Of a DNA stretch of 64,000 nucleotides, positions 51,995 through 60,312 are shown in pieces. A model generated the notes under the pieces. The model saw only the letters and a program-made list of their open reading frames with translations. It made no database searches and was not told the DNA's origin. The DNA is from Ignavibacteriales bacterium (GTDB lineage: Bacteria > Bacteroidota > Ignavibacteria > Ignavibacteriales > Melioribacteraceae): the NCBI GenBank assembly GCA_020635275.1, contig JACKAA010000007.1, positions 1 through 64,000 on the forward strand, in the 5' to 3' direction. Made by a program: the position numbers and the translations under genes. Position 1 is the first letter of the stretch. Each line of letters starts with the position of its first letter.

Positions 51995-54112
51995 ATGTTA
52001 AAAAAAATTATTTGGATATTTTTAATTGCAAGATTTGTAATAGCTCAAGATTTCAATGGAATTAGAATTTACATTAATCCGGGTCACGGCGGTTATGATT
52101 CTGATGATAGATATATTTCGGCTACAGGGTTTTGGGAATCGGAAAGTAATCTAAAGAAAGGTCAGCATTTAAATTCCATTTTAACATCATTTGGTGCAGT
52201 AACAAAAATGTCGCGTACAACAAACACTACTGCTGATGATTTGCCATTATCTGTTATAACTGAGGATGCAAATAATTTTGACGCTGATTATTTTCAATCA
52301 ATTCACAGTAACGGTTTTAATGGTCAGTTAAATTATACTTTATTACTTTGGGAAGGAACAACCAGTAATCCAAAATATCCTGATGCAAAAATAATTGGCG
52401 CATACATCGCCGAAGAAATATTTAAGGCTCACAGAACAACCGATTATGAAAATTATGGGGAAGCCACATTTTACGGTTCACCTTATTTGGGGTTATTTGC
52501 TGATAGATTAACAATGCCGGGTACTTTATCAGAAGGATCTTTTCATGATTATATTCCTGAATCATGGCGATTAAGAAATAGTGCTTATTTAAAACATGAA
52601 GCTTGGGCAATAACAAAAGCTTTAATAAGATTTTATGGATTGGATCCTTTGCCATATGGTGAAATTGTTGGGATTCTAAGAAATCCTTTTGCTGTTGTTA
52701 ATTATTTTGCTTTTACCGCAGATCAAAAAAAACCTTTAAATTTAGTAAAAGCTACATTGGTCCAAGGAAATAAATTATACTTAGGCGATGCCCTAAATAA
52801 TGGCTTTTTTATGTTTGATAAAGTTGATCCCGGTGAATATCAAATAATTCTTGAAGCTCAAGACACAAATATTGATACAATTTCTGTGAGTGTAGAAGCC
52901 GGTAAAACAACTTTTGCTGATAAATTTATGTTTGCGGCAAATCAAAGAACTAAGTTAAGTTTAGTAAAGAATTACCCGTTCAATAATGAAATAAATGTTA
53001 GCTCAACCGTGAAAATAAAAATTCAATTTGATGCTGCAATTAATGTTAGTACACTTGGCGGAAACGTATTTTTTCAGGACTCAAAAGGGAATGATATTCA
53101 GCTAAAACAATTTGATGAAGAAAACTATGAAAATGGTTGGATTATATTTGAACCAAATATGCCGCTGCAAAATAATGAACAGTACACAGTGAAAATTCTT
53201 CAAAATATTTCTGATATGGATGGACTTCATCCAAATAATGATGTTAACATTAATTTTACTGTTGAACCACCAAAAACATTTGACGGTAATTTGGTTTTCG
53301 ATTTTGAAAATATAGATAATTTTAATCAGCCAATAGAAAATGAATTTACTTCTGGAATTGATCCCGGAAACACAACTTTCTCTTTGTCAAATTCACGATA
53401 TGTAGAAGGAAGTAGCTCAGGAAAATTATTTTATTCTTTTTCTAATGATAGTTTAGGTAATTGCAGAATATTATTTAATCCAGATATAACTTTAAATAAT
53501 TCAGTTGACGAAAAATTTGGTATGTGGATTTTTGGCGATTTCAGTTCAAATTATTTAGAATACTGGTTTAAAGATGACCAAGAAAACTTAGTTAAAATTA
53601 TTTCCGATACATTAAATTGGACGGGCTGGAGATTTATTGAAGTTGATCTTTCAAATTTTACTCAATTAACATCATTTAATAGTTTGGCAATTGTACAAAA
53701 TAAGAATGGTGAAAAATCTGGGCGATTATTTTTTGATAATGTCTTAACCAATTCTGTAATAACAAAAGTTGAATTTGAAAATAAAAGTTTATCTACAGAA
53801 TATACATTAGAACAAAATTTTCCAAATCCTTTTAATCCGGCAACAACAATATTATATACTATTCCAAATATTAACTCGGATATTAGTCAAAGCAATGTAA
53901 CATTAAAAATCTATGATATATTGGGAAAAGAAATAGTAACTTTAGTAAATAAACAACAATCTGCCGGAAATTATAAAGTGAATTTTGATGCTTCAGAATT
54001 ACCAAGCGGTGTTTACTTTTATCAATTAAAAGTAGTTAATGCTTCGACAGGTCAGCATTCAGGCTCAGCAAAAAGTTTTATTCAGACAAAGAAGATGAGC
54101 CTTTTAAAGTAA
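51995..54112 (+). CDS. Secreted N-acetylmuramoyl-L-alanine amidase with type IX sorting domain
   Basis: The 705-residue protein has a signal peptide, then an Amidase_3 domain: I-N-P-G-H-G-G-Y, W-E-S-E-S-N-L, Q-S-I-H-S-N-G and L-S-E-G-S-F-H supply the zinc ligands and catalytic glutamate. Bacterial-Ig-like modules follow (about residues 310-430, including L-Q-N-N-E-Q-Y-T-V), a carbohydrate-binding-like beta-sandwich (430-590), and the sorting domain beginning E-Q-N-F-P-N-P-F-N-P-A-T. Type IX secretion to the outside makes self-wall hydrolysis less obvious; action on other cells' peptidoglycan or on shed wall is plausible. It is the last gene of the GH18 operon; a weak hairpin lies at 54129-54147. 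Confidence 0.85.
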   Translation: MLKKIIWIFLIARFVIAQDFNGIRIYINPGHGGYDSDDRYISATGFWESESNLKKGQHLNSILTSFGAVTKMSRTTNTTADDLPLSVITEDANNFDADYFQSIHSNGFNGQLNYTLLLWEGTTSNPKYPDAKIIGAYIAEEIFKAHRTTDYENYGEATFYGSPYLGLFADRLTMPGTLSEGSFHDYIPESWRLRNSAYLKHEAWAITKALIRFYGLDPLPYGEIVGILRNPFAVVNYFAFTADQKKPLNLVKATLVQGNKLYLGDALNNGFFMFDKVDPGEYQIILEAQDTNIDTISVSVEAGKTTFADKFMFAANQRTKLSLVKNYPFNNEINVSSTVKIKIQFDAAINVSTLGGNVFFQDSKGNDIQLKQFDEENYENGWIIFEPNMPLQNNEQYTVKILQNISDMDGLHPNNDVNINFTVEPPKTFDGNLVFDFENIDNFNQPIENEFTSGIDPGNTTFSLSNSRYVEGSSSGKLFYSFSNDSLGNCRILFNPDITLNNSVDEKFGMWIFGDFSSNYLEYWFKDDQENLVKIISDTLNWTGWRFIEVDLSNFTQLTSFNSLAIVQNKNGEKSGRLFFDNVLTNSVITKVEFENKSLSTEYTLEQNFPNPFNPATTILYTIPNINSDISQSNVTLKIYDILGKEIVTLVNKQQSAGNYKVNFDASELPSGVYFYQLKVVNASTGQHSGSAKSFIQTKKMSLLK

Positions 54113-54128
54113 ATTTTGGTTTTCATAC

Positions 54129-54147
54129 TTTCATAAAAATTATGAAA
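54129..54147 (+). terminator. Weak hairpin after the amidase gene
   Basis: TTTCATAA (54129-54136) pairs with TTATGAAA (54140-54147) around AAA, 16 bp after the stop. The following TCTTTTGAT is only a short T-tract, so termination is uncertain. Confidence 0.4.
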
Positions 54148-54212
54148 ATCTTTTGATATTTAATATTTGATTTAGTAATATAAAATAATACATAATATAT
54201 TATTATTTCAAA

Positions 54213-57197
54213 ATGTTTCGATATTTAGTTTTTTACTTAATTTTCGCATCTACCATTTTTACTCAAAGTCTAAATTCTAACTTTGGCAGACCATTTGTTC
54301 AAAATTTTTTACCGCAAGATTATAATGCAGGAGCTCAAAATTGGGCAGCTGTTCAAGATAATCGTGGAATTCTTTACTTCGCCAATCATAATGGAATACT
54401 TGAATATGACGGCATTAAGTGGCGTTTAATTTCTATCTTAGATAATAGGACAGCATTCAGCATAAACATAGATAATAACAATCAGATCTGGTGGGGTTCT
54501 TTAAACGATTTTGGATTTTTAGCTGTAGATTCAACAGGAAGTTTTTATTATGAGTCATTAGGTTATTTAATACCTGATTCACTAAATCCAATTGGAAAAG
54601 TCAGATCAATTAAAACGATTGATAACTCTACTTACATCTTAACTCCAAAAGTTTTGTTTCGAATAACAGATGGTAAATTAAATTATTGGCTGCCAATTTC
54701 TAAGTTTTACAGACAATATGTTATCAATAAAAATCTTTATGTCTATGAAATAACAAAAGGATTAAAGACTCTGCAAAATGATTCTTTGGTTTATCCAAAC
54801 ATTGGAATTATTTATCCGGAAGATCCGGTGATGGCATTTTTTGAATATGATGATGGTAAGAAATTTTTTGCAACATGGAAAAATGGATTATTTACTTCAA
54901 GCAATAATGAAGTTATAAAATTTAAAACACCAATAAATGAGGAAATAAAAGATAATCCTGTTATAAATGCACAATTATTTGGAAATGATAAAGTTGTAAT
55001 TGCTGGATTTACTGGTGGTAGTTATTTGGTAGATACCACTGGTAAGTTAATTTGGAAATTAAATAAATCTATTGGTCTTGAAAATGAATTATGTAATCAA
55101 ATATTTACAGATAATTCTGGTGCATTGTGGCTTTGCAATAATAACGGGCTAAGCAGGATAGAAGTTAATTCTCCATTTAGATTTTTTGGAGAAAATGAAG
55201 GCATAAAGGAAAATATTACTTTTATTACCAAATATGATTCATCTCTTTATGTTGCAACGGAGGATAAATTATATTTATTATCTGACAATTCCTTAAAATT
55301 TAAAAAAATTGATGAAATAGAATTATGCTATACCTTAATGCCGGTTGGAGATCAATTGCTAGCCGCTGCACATTATGGTGTTTACGAAATAAAAAATGCA
55401 AAACGTAAAAACCTTATTGTTCTCGATAACAAATCATGTTACTCATTGTGTCGATCAAATATTGACAGCAATTTAATATATGTTGGAACAGATTCAGATT
55501 TATCAACACTCAGATTTATAAATGGAAGATGGAAATATGAAGGCAAAGTTGAAGGAGTTAATGGTGAAATACAAGATATAACTGAACTACCATCTGGAGA
55601 TTTATGGCTATGTACATTAGGTCAGGGTATAATTAAATATTCTTTATCCAAAGATAATAACAGAATAGAACATTTTGGAATTGAAGACGGACTTTATGAT
55701 TTAAAGAATTACAAAATGACTTCGGTCAATGATGAACTTTTATTTTATTCCCCATTTTCTCCTGTATTAACTTATGATGAATCCAAAAAAAAGTTTTTCC
55801 CCGAAACAATTAATTTTAACAAAAAAGAAAATATCTCCTTACTTGTTGAAGATCATAATTCAGATGTTTGGCTGAAAAAGGTGAGTAAAAATAATAGCGG
55901 GGTATCATTTGGAAGGAGAAATAATAATTCATCATTTACTTTTACTGATAACGTGTTTAATAGGTTAAATGGTAATAATATTGGTTTTATTTATCCAGAA
56001 AATGATGATGTTACATGGTTCGGTACAGCTTCTGGAATTATCAGATATAACTCAAAAGAAGAATTTGAGATTCCGGAAATACATAATGCAATTATTCGAA
56101 GAGTGGGATATAGAGATTCCACAGTATTTGGAGGTATTTACTATTCAAATATTAAAAGTAGATTCCCACATGATAATAATTACGTAAGATTTGAATTTGC
56201 ACTACCATCCTTTGAGAATAAAAAAGCTGTTCAATTTCAATATTATTTAAAAGGGTATGAAGATGAATGGTCTGCTTGGACAAATGAAACTCAAAAGGAT
56301 TACACAAATTTATTTGAGGGGGAATATACTTTTCATGTAAGAGCAAAAGATATTTATGGTCGAATTAGCGGTGAAGATAATTTTACATTTGTAATAAAAC
56401 CTCCATGGTACAGAACTTATTTTGCATATATAACCTACTTTGGAATTTTTCTAATTTCAATATTTTTCGTTGATAAATTCAGAACAAATCAAATAAATAA
56501 AAAAAACAAAATTGAGCTTGAGAAAAAGTTAAAACACCAACAAGAAATTGAGAAGGTAAAAAGTGAAGAGAGACAAAAAGTTAGAAAAAAAACTGCTGCT
56601 GATTTTCACGATGATCTTGGGCATTTATTAACAAAAATTTCTCTCTTTACTGAAATGGCTAGAAAAAATTCTGGCGAAAACAAATCTGTTCAAAAATACC
56701 TTTCAGGTATTGTTTCAAATACATCGCAATTATCATCAAGTATGAAAGATTTAATTTGGACGTTAGATTCTGAAAAAGATACTTTCTATGATGCTTTAAT
56801 CAGAATAAAAGATTTTGGAGAGTCATTGTTTGAACAAAGTTCAATAACATTTCTAACAAAAGGTATTCCTGAAGAGCTGATGAATATTAAGTTAAATATG
56901 GAAAAGCGAAGACATCTTGTTTTAATATTCAAAGAGATAATGAATAATTCGTGCAAATATTCTAAAGCGGATACAGCAGAATTGAGTGTCAAGTATGTGG
57001 ATGGAGAAATAAACATAACTTTTAAAGATGATGGAATTGGATTTGATAAGTCAAATATTTATTCAGGCAATGGATTGAAAAATGTAAGAATGCGTTCAGA
57101 TTCAATTAATACAGATCTTTTAATCGAATCTATCCCTGGGAAGACACTTTTTAGTTTATCATTCAAAAATGTTTTTGAAAATAGCTCAAATGGGTAA
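54213..57197 (+). CDS. Reg_prop/Y_Y_Y sensor histidine kinase
   Basis: This 994-residue sensor has a signal peptide, a double seven-bladed reg_prop propeller (about residues 20-630, e.g. G-A-L-W-L-C-N-N-N-G-L-S-R), a Y_Y_Y Ig-like domain (about 640-725, with Y-Y-L-K-G-Y-E-D-E-W-S), one membrane helix near 735-755, then a HisKA_3 domain with H-box D-F-H799-D-D-L-G-H. The C-terminus is an HATPase_c domain (E-I-M-N-N-S-C-K-Y-S and D-D-G-I-G-F-D). The layout matches hybrid two-component sensors of Bacteroidota but has no receiver; the NarL-type regulator gene 74 bp downstream supplies it. The ligand is unknown; reg_prop sensors often bind carbohydrates. Confidence 0.88.
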   Translation: MFRYLVFYLIFASTIFTQSLNSNFGRPFVQNFLPQDYNAGAQNWAAVQDNRGILYFANHNGILEYDGIKWRLISILDNRTAFSINIDNNNQIWWGSLNDFGFLAVDSTGSFYYESLGYLIPDSLNPIGKVRSIKTIDNSTYILTPKVLFRITDGKLNYWLPISKFYRQYVINKNLYVYEITKGLKTLQNDSLVYPNIGIIYPEDPVMAFFEYDDGKKFFATWKNGLFTSSNNEVIKFKTPINEEIKDNPVINAQLFGNDKVVIAGFTGGSYLVDTTGKLIWKLNKSIGLENELCNQIFTDNSGALWLCNNNGLSRIEVNSPFRFFGENEGIKENITFITKYDSSLYVATEDKLYLLSDNSLKFKKIDEIELCYTLMPVGDQLLAAAHYGVYEIKNAKRKNLIVLDNKSCYSLCRSNIDSNLIYVGTDSDLSTLRFINGRWKYEGKVEGVNGEIQDITELPSGDLWLCTLGQGIIKYSLSKDNNRIEHFGIEDGLYDLKNYKMTSVNDELLFYSPFSPVLTYDESKKKFFPETINFNKKENISLLVEDHNSDVWLKKVSKNNSGVSFGRRNNNSSFTFTDNVFNRLNGNNIGFIYPENDDVTWFGTASGIIRYNSKEEFEIPEIHNAIIRRVGYRDSTVFGGIYYSNIKSRFPHDNNYVRFEFALPSFENKKAVQFQYYLKGYEDEWSAWTNETQKDYTNLFEGEYTFHVRAKDIYGRISGEDNFTFVIKPPWYRTYFAYITYFGIFLISIFFVDKFRTNQINKKNKIELEKKLKHQQEIEKVKSEERQKVRKKTAADFHDDLGHLLTKISLFTEMARKNSGENKSVQKYLSGIVSNTSQLSSSMKDLIWTLDSEKDTFYDALIRIKDFGESLFEQSSITFLTKGIPEELMNIKLNMEKRRHLVLIFKEIMNNSCKYSKADTAELSVKYVDGEINITFKDDGIGFDKSNIYSGNGLKNVRMRSDSINTDLLIESIPGKTLFSLSFKNVFENSSNG

Positions 57198-57271
57198 TAT
57201 CAATTTTGAGCTTTAAGATTTATTTTAAATGTTAATTAACTTACTTATAAAATTTTTTGTGAAAGATAATT

Positions 57272-57892
57272 ATGATTGATGTAGCAATAGTAGAAGATAA
57301 TACGGAAGTCAGGGAAACTCTTGCATTATTTATTAATGAAAGCGATGGTTTTAATTGCGAAAATGTTTATTCTGATTGTGAATCAGCATTGGCAAAAATA
57401 CCGGAAACACTTCCTGATGTTGTTTTAATGGATTTAGGACTTCCGGGCAAAAGTGGAATTGAAGGTATTCAAATCTTGAAAAGAAAACTGCCTAATCTTG
57501 ATATTATTGTATTAACAATACAGGAAGATGATGAATCGGTATTTGAGTCTTTGCGTTACGGCGCATGCGGATATTTATTAAAAAATACTGATCCTAATAA
57601 AATATTAACTTCAATAAAAGAAGTGCTGGATGGTGGTTCTCCAATGAGTTCGGCTATTGCACGTAAAGTTATTAGCTCTTTTCATACCAATGATCATGAA
57701 TCTCCACTTAGTATTAGAGAAACTGAAGTACTAAAGAAATTATGTGAAGGTCAAAATTATAAAGTTATTGCCGACTCACTTTTTGTAAGTGGCAATACTG
57801 TTAGGATGCACATTAAAAACATTTATAAAAAACTTCATGTACATTCACGTGGTGAAGCAGTAAAAAAAGCAATTGAAGATAGACTTATATAA
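57272..57892 (+). CDS. NarL/FixJ-type response regulator
   Basis: The 206-residue protein is a receiver domain (acidic E-D-N at 8-10, phospho-acceptor Asp54 in V-L-M-D-L-G-L-P-G, K105-type lysine in L-L-K-N-T-D) plus a LuxR-type helix-turn-helix (L-S-I-R-E-T-E-V-L-K-K-L-C-E-G-Q-N-Y-K-V-I-A-D-S-L-F-V-S-G-N-T-V-R-M-H-I-K-N-I-Y-style spacing). It pairs with the HisKA_3 kinase upstream, the usual partner type. The gap following this gene carries TACTCAT repeats that resemble NarL heptamers. Confidence 0.92.
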   Translation: MIDVAIVEDNTEVRETLALFINESDGFNCENVYSDCESALAKIPETLPDVVLMDLGLPGKSGIEGIQILKRKLPNLDIIVLTIQEDDESVFESLRYGACGYLLKNTDPNKILTSIKEVLDGGSPMSSAIARKVISSFHTNDHESPLSIRETEVLKKLCEGQNYKVIADSLFVSGNTVRMHIKNIYKKLHVHSRGEAVKKAIEDRLI

Positions 57893-57937
57893 TCCTTTCA
57901 AATAATACTTTACTTCAAAATTCCACTAAAGAATAAA

Positions 57938-57978
57938 ATTACTCATTTGGGTAATTGTAAATGCTTCTGGTTACTCAT
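57938..57978. promoter_or_regulatory. NarL-like heptamer pair upstream of the SdrD-B gene
   Basis: In the 150-bp gap before 58043, TACTCAT occurs at 57940-57946 and 57972-57978. The copies are 32 bp apart, about three helical turns, and both fit the NarL half-site TACYYMT. The first is part of an inverted repeat ATTAC...GTAAT (57938-57942 / 57951-57955), whose other half TTGGGTA differs from the reverse heptamer by one base. The adjacent regulator is NarL-type. Binding is inferred, and AT-rich DNA makes short matches likely by chance. Confidence 0.4.
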
Positions 57979-58042
57979 ACTTTTTTCTTAAAGATTTCGA
58001 ATTATTGCAACAAGTATATAATAACTGTTTAGGAGAAAAAAT

Positions 58043-60277
58043 ATGAGAAACGTTATACAGAATTATTTGCAAAGTATTTATTACGTTCCTTTAGTAATAC
58101 TATTATTCTTTTTCACGCAACTTCAATTAAATGCTTCAGATTTGAAACCGAGAAATATTGCATTAACTAAGAACAATCTAAGTTGTAATGAATCTAGTCA
58201 GATCATAATTGAGGTATGTAATATTAATATTTATGATGCTCTCGCCAGCGAATGGCATGTTGCTGTAACCGTTTATGACCAAAATGAGAATGTTGTATTT
58301 CAAGAAGAAGTGCCTGGTGTGTTTTTGGCGAACGGATCGGATACTTCTCCAACATGTACCGAAGTAACAACAGAAGGTAATTTTGTTCCTGAGACATTCG
58401 GTAATTATCAAATATTCGTTGATGTTAATTATCAATTCGATATAAATACTGGTAATGACGGTATGAGTGAAGAAATTACTGTAACATGTGCCCCTGGAGC
58501 AATTCATGGTCAAAAATATTTAGATATAAATCAAAACGGTGTTGCTGATCCAAATGAAGTTGGCGTAAATGGTGTGGTAATAAAACTCTTTAAAGAAGCC
58601 AGTTTAGTTGACAGTCAGAAAACTCATTCAATGGATTTAGACGGTGATAATTTTATTGATCCGATTTCTGAAACTGGTTTATTTTGGTTTGATTCACTTG
58701 ATGTGGGAACTTATACAGTAAGTGAAATTGTTCCGGCAGGATGGCACCAAATATTCCCTGCAAATAATGCGGTACATACAATAGAACTAGGGCCTGGTGA
58801 AATAGTTGAAAATGTTCTCTTTGGAAATTTTGCTGAATTATGGGATTTTGGTGATCTTCCGGAACCTTTAGATCCAACACTCCCTTGTGCATTCGGTCAG
58901 TGTTATCCAACAAAATTACCGCTTGGTGCCGCTCATGTAGCTTCTGGTCCTTTATTAGGTGATTTCCGAGATAGTGAATTAGACGGATTACCTACATTTA
59001 CTGCTGATGGAGATGACACCACAGGTGTTGATGATGAAGATGGTGTTGAGTTTATTAAATTTAATCCCGATGAAACTGGTGAAGTAAATGTAAAAGTATC
59101 GGGTAATCCAAATGATTTTCCAGCTTTTCTTTCAGCATGGATTGACTTTAATGCTGATGGTATGTTTGCAGCGAGTGAATTAATCATTAATACTATGATT
59201 CCAAATCCTGGTGTGTACAATATTACCTTTATTGTTCCAACAGAAGTTGCGAGAGGAGGTGCATCAAGGTTTAGAGTAAGCAGTGAACCTAGTGCGGTTG
59301 ATGAACCTTATGGTCCTGCTATTGACGGTGAAGTTGAGGATTATTTTGCTTTTGGTTTAGATTATGGAGATGCAAATGAAGACGTTATGCCAATAAATCC
59401 TGAATTCCCTTATGGCTATCCAGTAAAAACAACAAGTAATGGAGCTCGTCACGTAATTGTGCCCACAATGCGATTGGGGAATGAACTAATTGATCATGAG
59501 CAGAATGGAGTACCTTCATTTTATTCAAACAGTGATGATAATGATAATAGAGAAGATGAATATGGTATTGCATATGGAGATGGTTTCGAAATAGTATTTA
59601 ATGGTCCAGATCCTGATAAACCAAGCAGAAATTTGACCATCTATGGAATGGCTCAGGGAAAAGATGTAACAATAACTCCATTAGCGACTCAAGGAGGATT
59701 ATTAAATCTGTGGATTGATTGGAATCGAGATGGAGATTGGAGAGATGAAGGCGAGCAGATATTTGATGATCAGCCAATAGTTAGTGGTCCAAATTACACT
59801 CCCTTAACATTTACAGTTCCAGTTGATGCAGAAAACGGATATACATATGCCAGATATAGATACAGTACACAAATTGGATTGGAATATTATGGCGGAGCAC
59901 CTAATGGAGAAGTTGAAGATCATTTAGTTAAGATTGATCAAAATATTACTGCTGTAAATGATTTGAATGAAGAAGGAATCCCAACAAATTTTGCATTAAA
60001 ACAAAACTATCCTAATCCGTTCAATCCATCTACAATTATTGAATATTCTATACCGGCAGTTTCAAATGTAAAGGGTGATGTAAATGTTCAAATTAATTTA
60101 TTTGATGTATTGGGAAGACAAGTGGCAACTCTTGTTAATGAACTTAAGAAACCTGGGAACTATACAGTAAAGTTTAATTCCAACTCAGTAAACAAAAGAA
60201 TTCCCAGTGGAGTTTATTATTACCAAATTAAAGCTGGTAGTTTTGTAGAAACAAAGAAAATGATGTTGATCAAATAG
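58043..60277 (+). CDS. Secreted SdrD-B/GEVED protein with type IX sorting domain
   Basis: The 744-residue exported protein has an N-terminal CARDB-like beta domain, an SdrD B-like repeat (G-Q-K-Y-L-D-I-N-Q-N-G-V-A-D-P-N-E-V-G-V-N-G-V style with W-F-D-S-L-D-V-G-T-Y-T-V, about residues 150-265), and two GEVED modules ending I-D-G-E-V-E-D-Y and P-N-G-E-V-E-D-H. The C-terminal sorting domain begins K-Q-N-Y-P-N-P-F-N-P-S-T. Calcium-type D-x-N/D-x-D loops are frequent. It is probably a surface or adhesin-like protein, translocated by type IX secretion. GGAG precedes the ATG. It lies 150 bp after the two-component genes. Confidence 0.82.
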   Translation: MRNVIQNYLQSIYYVPLVILLFFFTQLQLNASDLKPRNIALTKNNLSCNESSQIIIEVCNINIYDALASEWHVAVTVYDQNENVVFQEEVPGVFLANGSDTSPTCTEVTTEGNFVPETFGNYQIFVDVNYQFDINTGNDGMSEEITVTCAPGAIHGQKYLDINQNGVADPNEVGVNGVVIKLFKEASLVDSQKTHSMDLDGDNFIDPISETGLFWFDSLDVGTYTVSEIVPAGWHQIFPANNAVHTIELGPGEIVENVLFGNFAELWDFGDLPEPLDPTLPCAFGQCYPTKLPLGAAHVASGPLLGDFRDSELDGLPTFTADGDDTTGVDDEDGVEFIKFNPDETGEVNVKVSGNPNDFPAFLSAWIDFNADGMFAASELIINTMIPNPGVYNITFIVPTEVARGGASRFRVSSEPSAVDEPYGPAIDGEVEDYFAFGLDYGDANEDVMPINPEFPYGYPVKTTSNGARHVIVPTMRLGNELIDHEQNGVPSFYSNSDDNDNREDEYGIAYGDGFEIVFNGPDPDKPSRNLTIYGMAQGKDVTITPLATQGGLLNLWIDWNRDGDWRDEGEQIFDDQPIVSGPNYTPLTFTVPVDAENGYTYARYRYSTQIGLEYYGGAPNGEVEDHLVKIDQNITAVNDLNEEGIPTNFALKQNYPNPFNPSTIIEYSIPAVSNVKGDVNVQINLFDVLGRQVATLVNELKKPGNYTVKFNSNSVNKRIPSGVYYYQIKAGSFVETKKMMLIK

Positions 60278-60312
60278 CAAAGTATGTGTTAAAAATTTAA
60301 GGAAAAATCCAA

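Noticed and set aside
58000..58025. ATTATTGCAA before the SdrD-B gene as a -12 sigma-54 element
   Set aside because: No GG lies 10 bp upstream.
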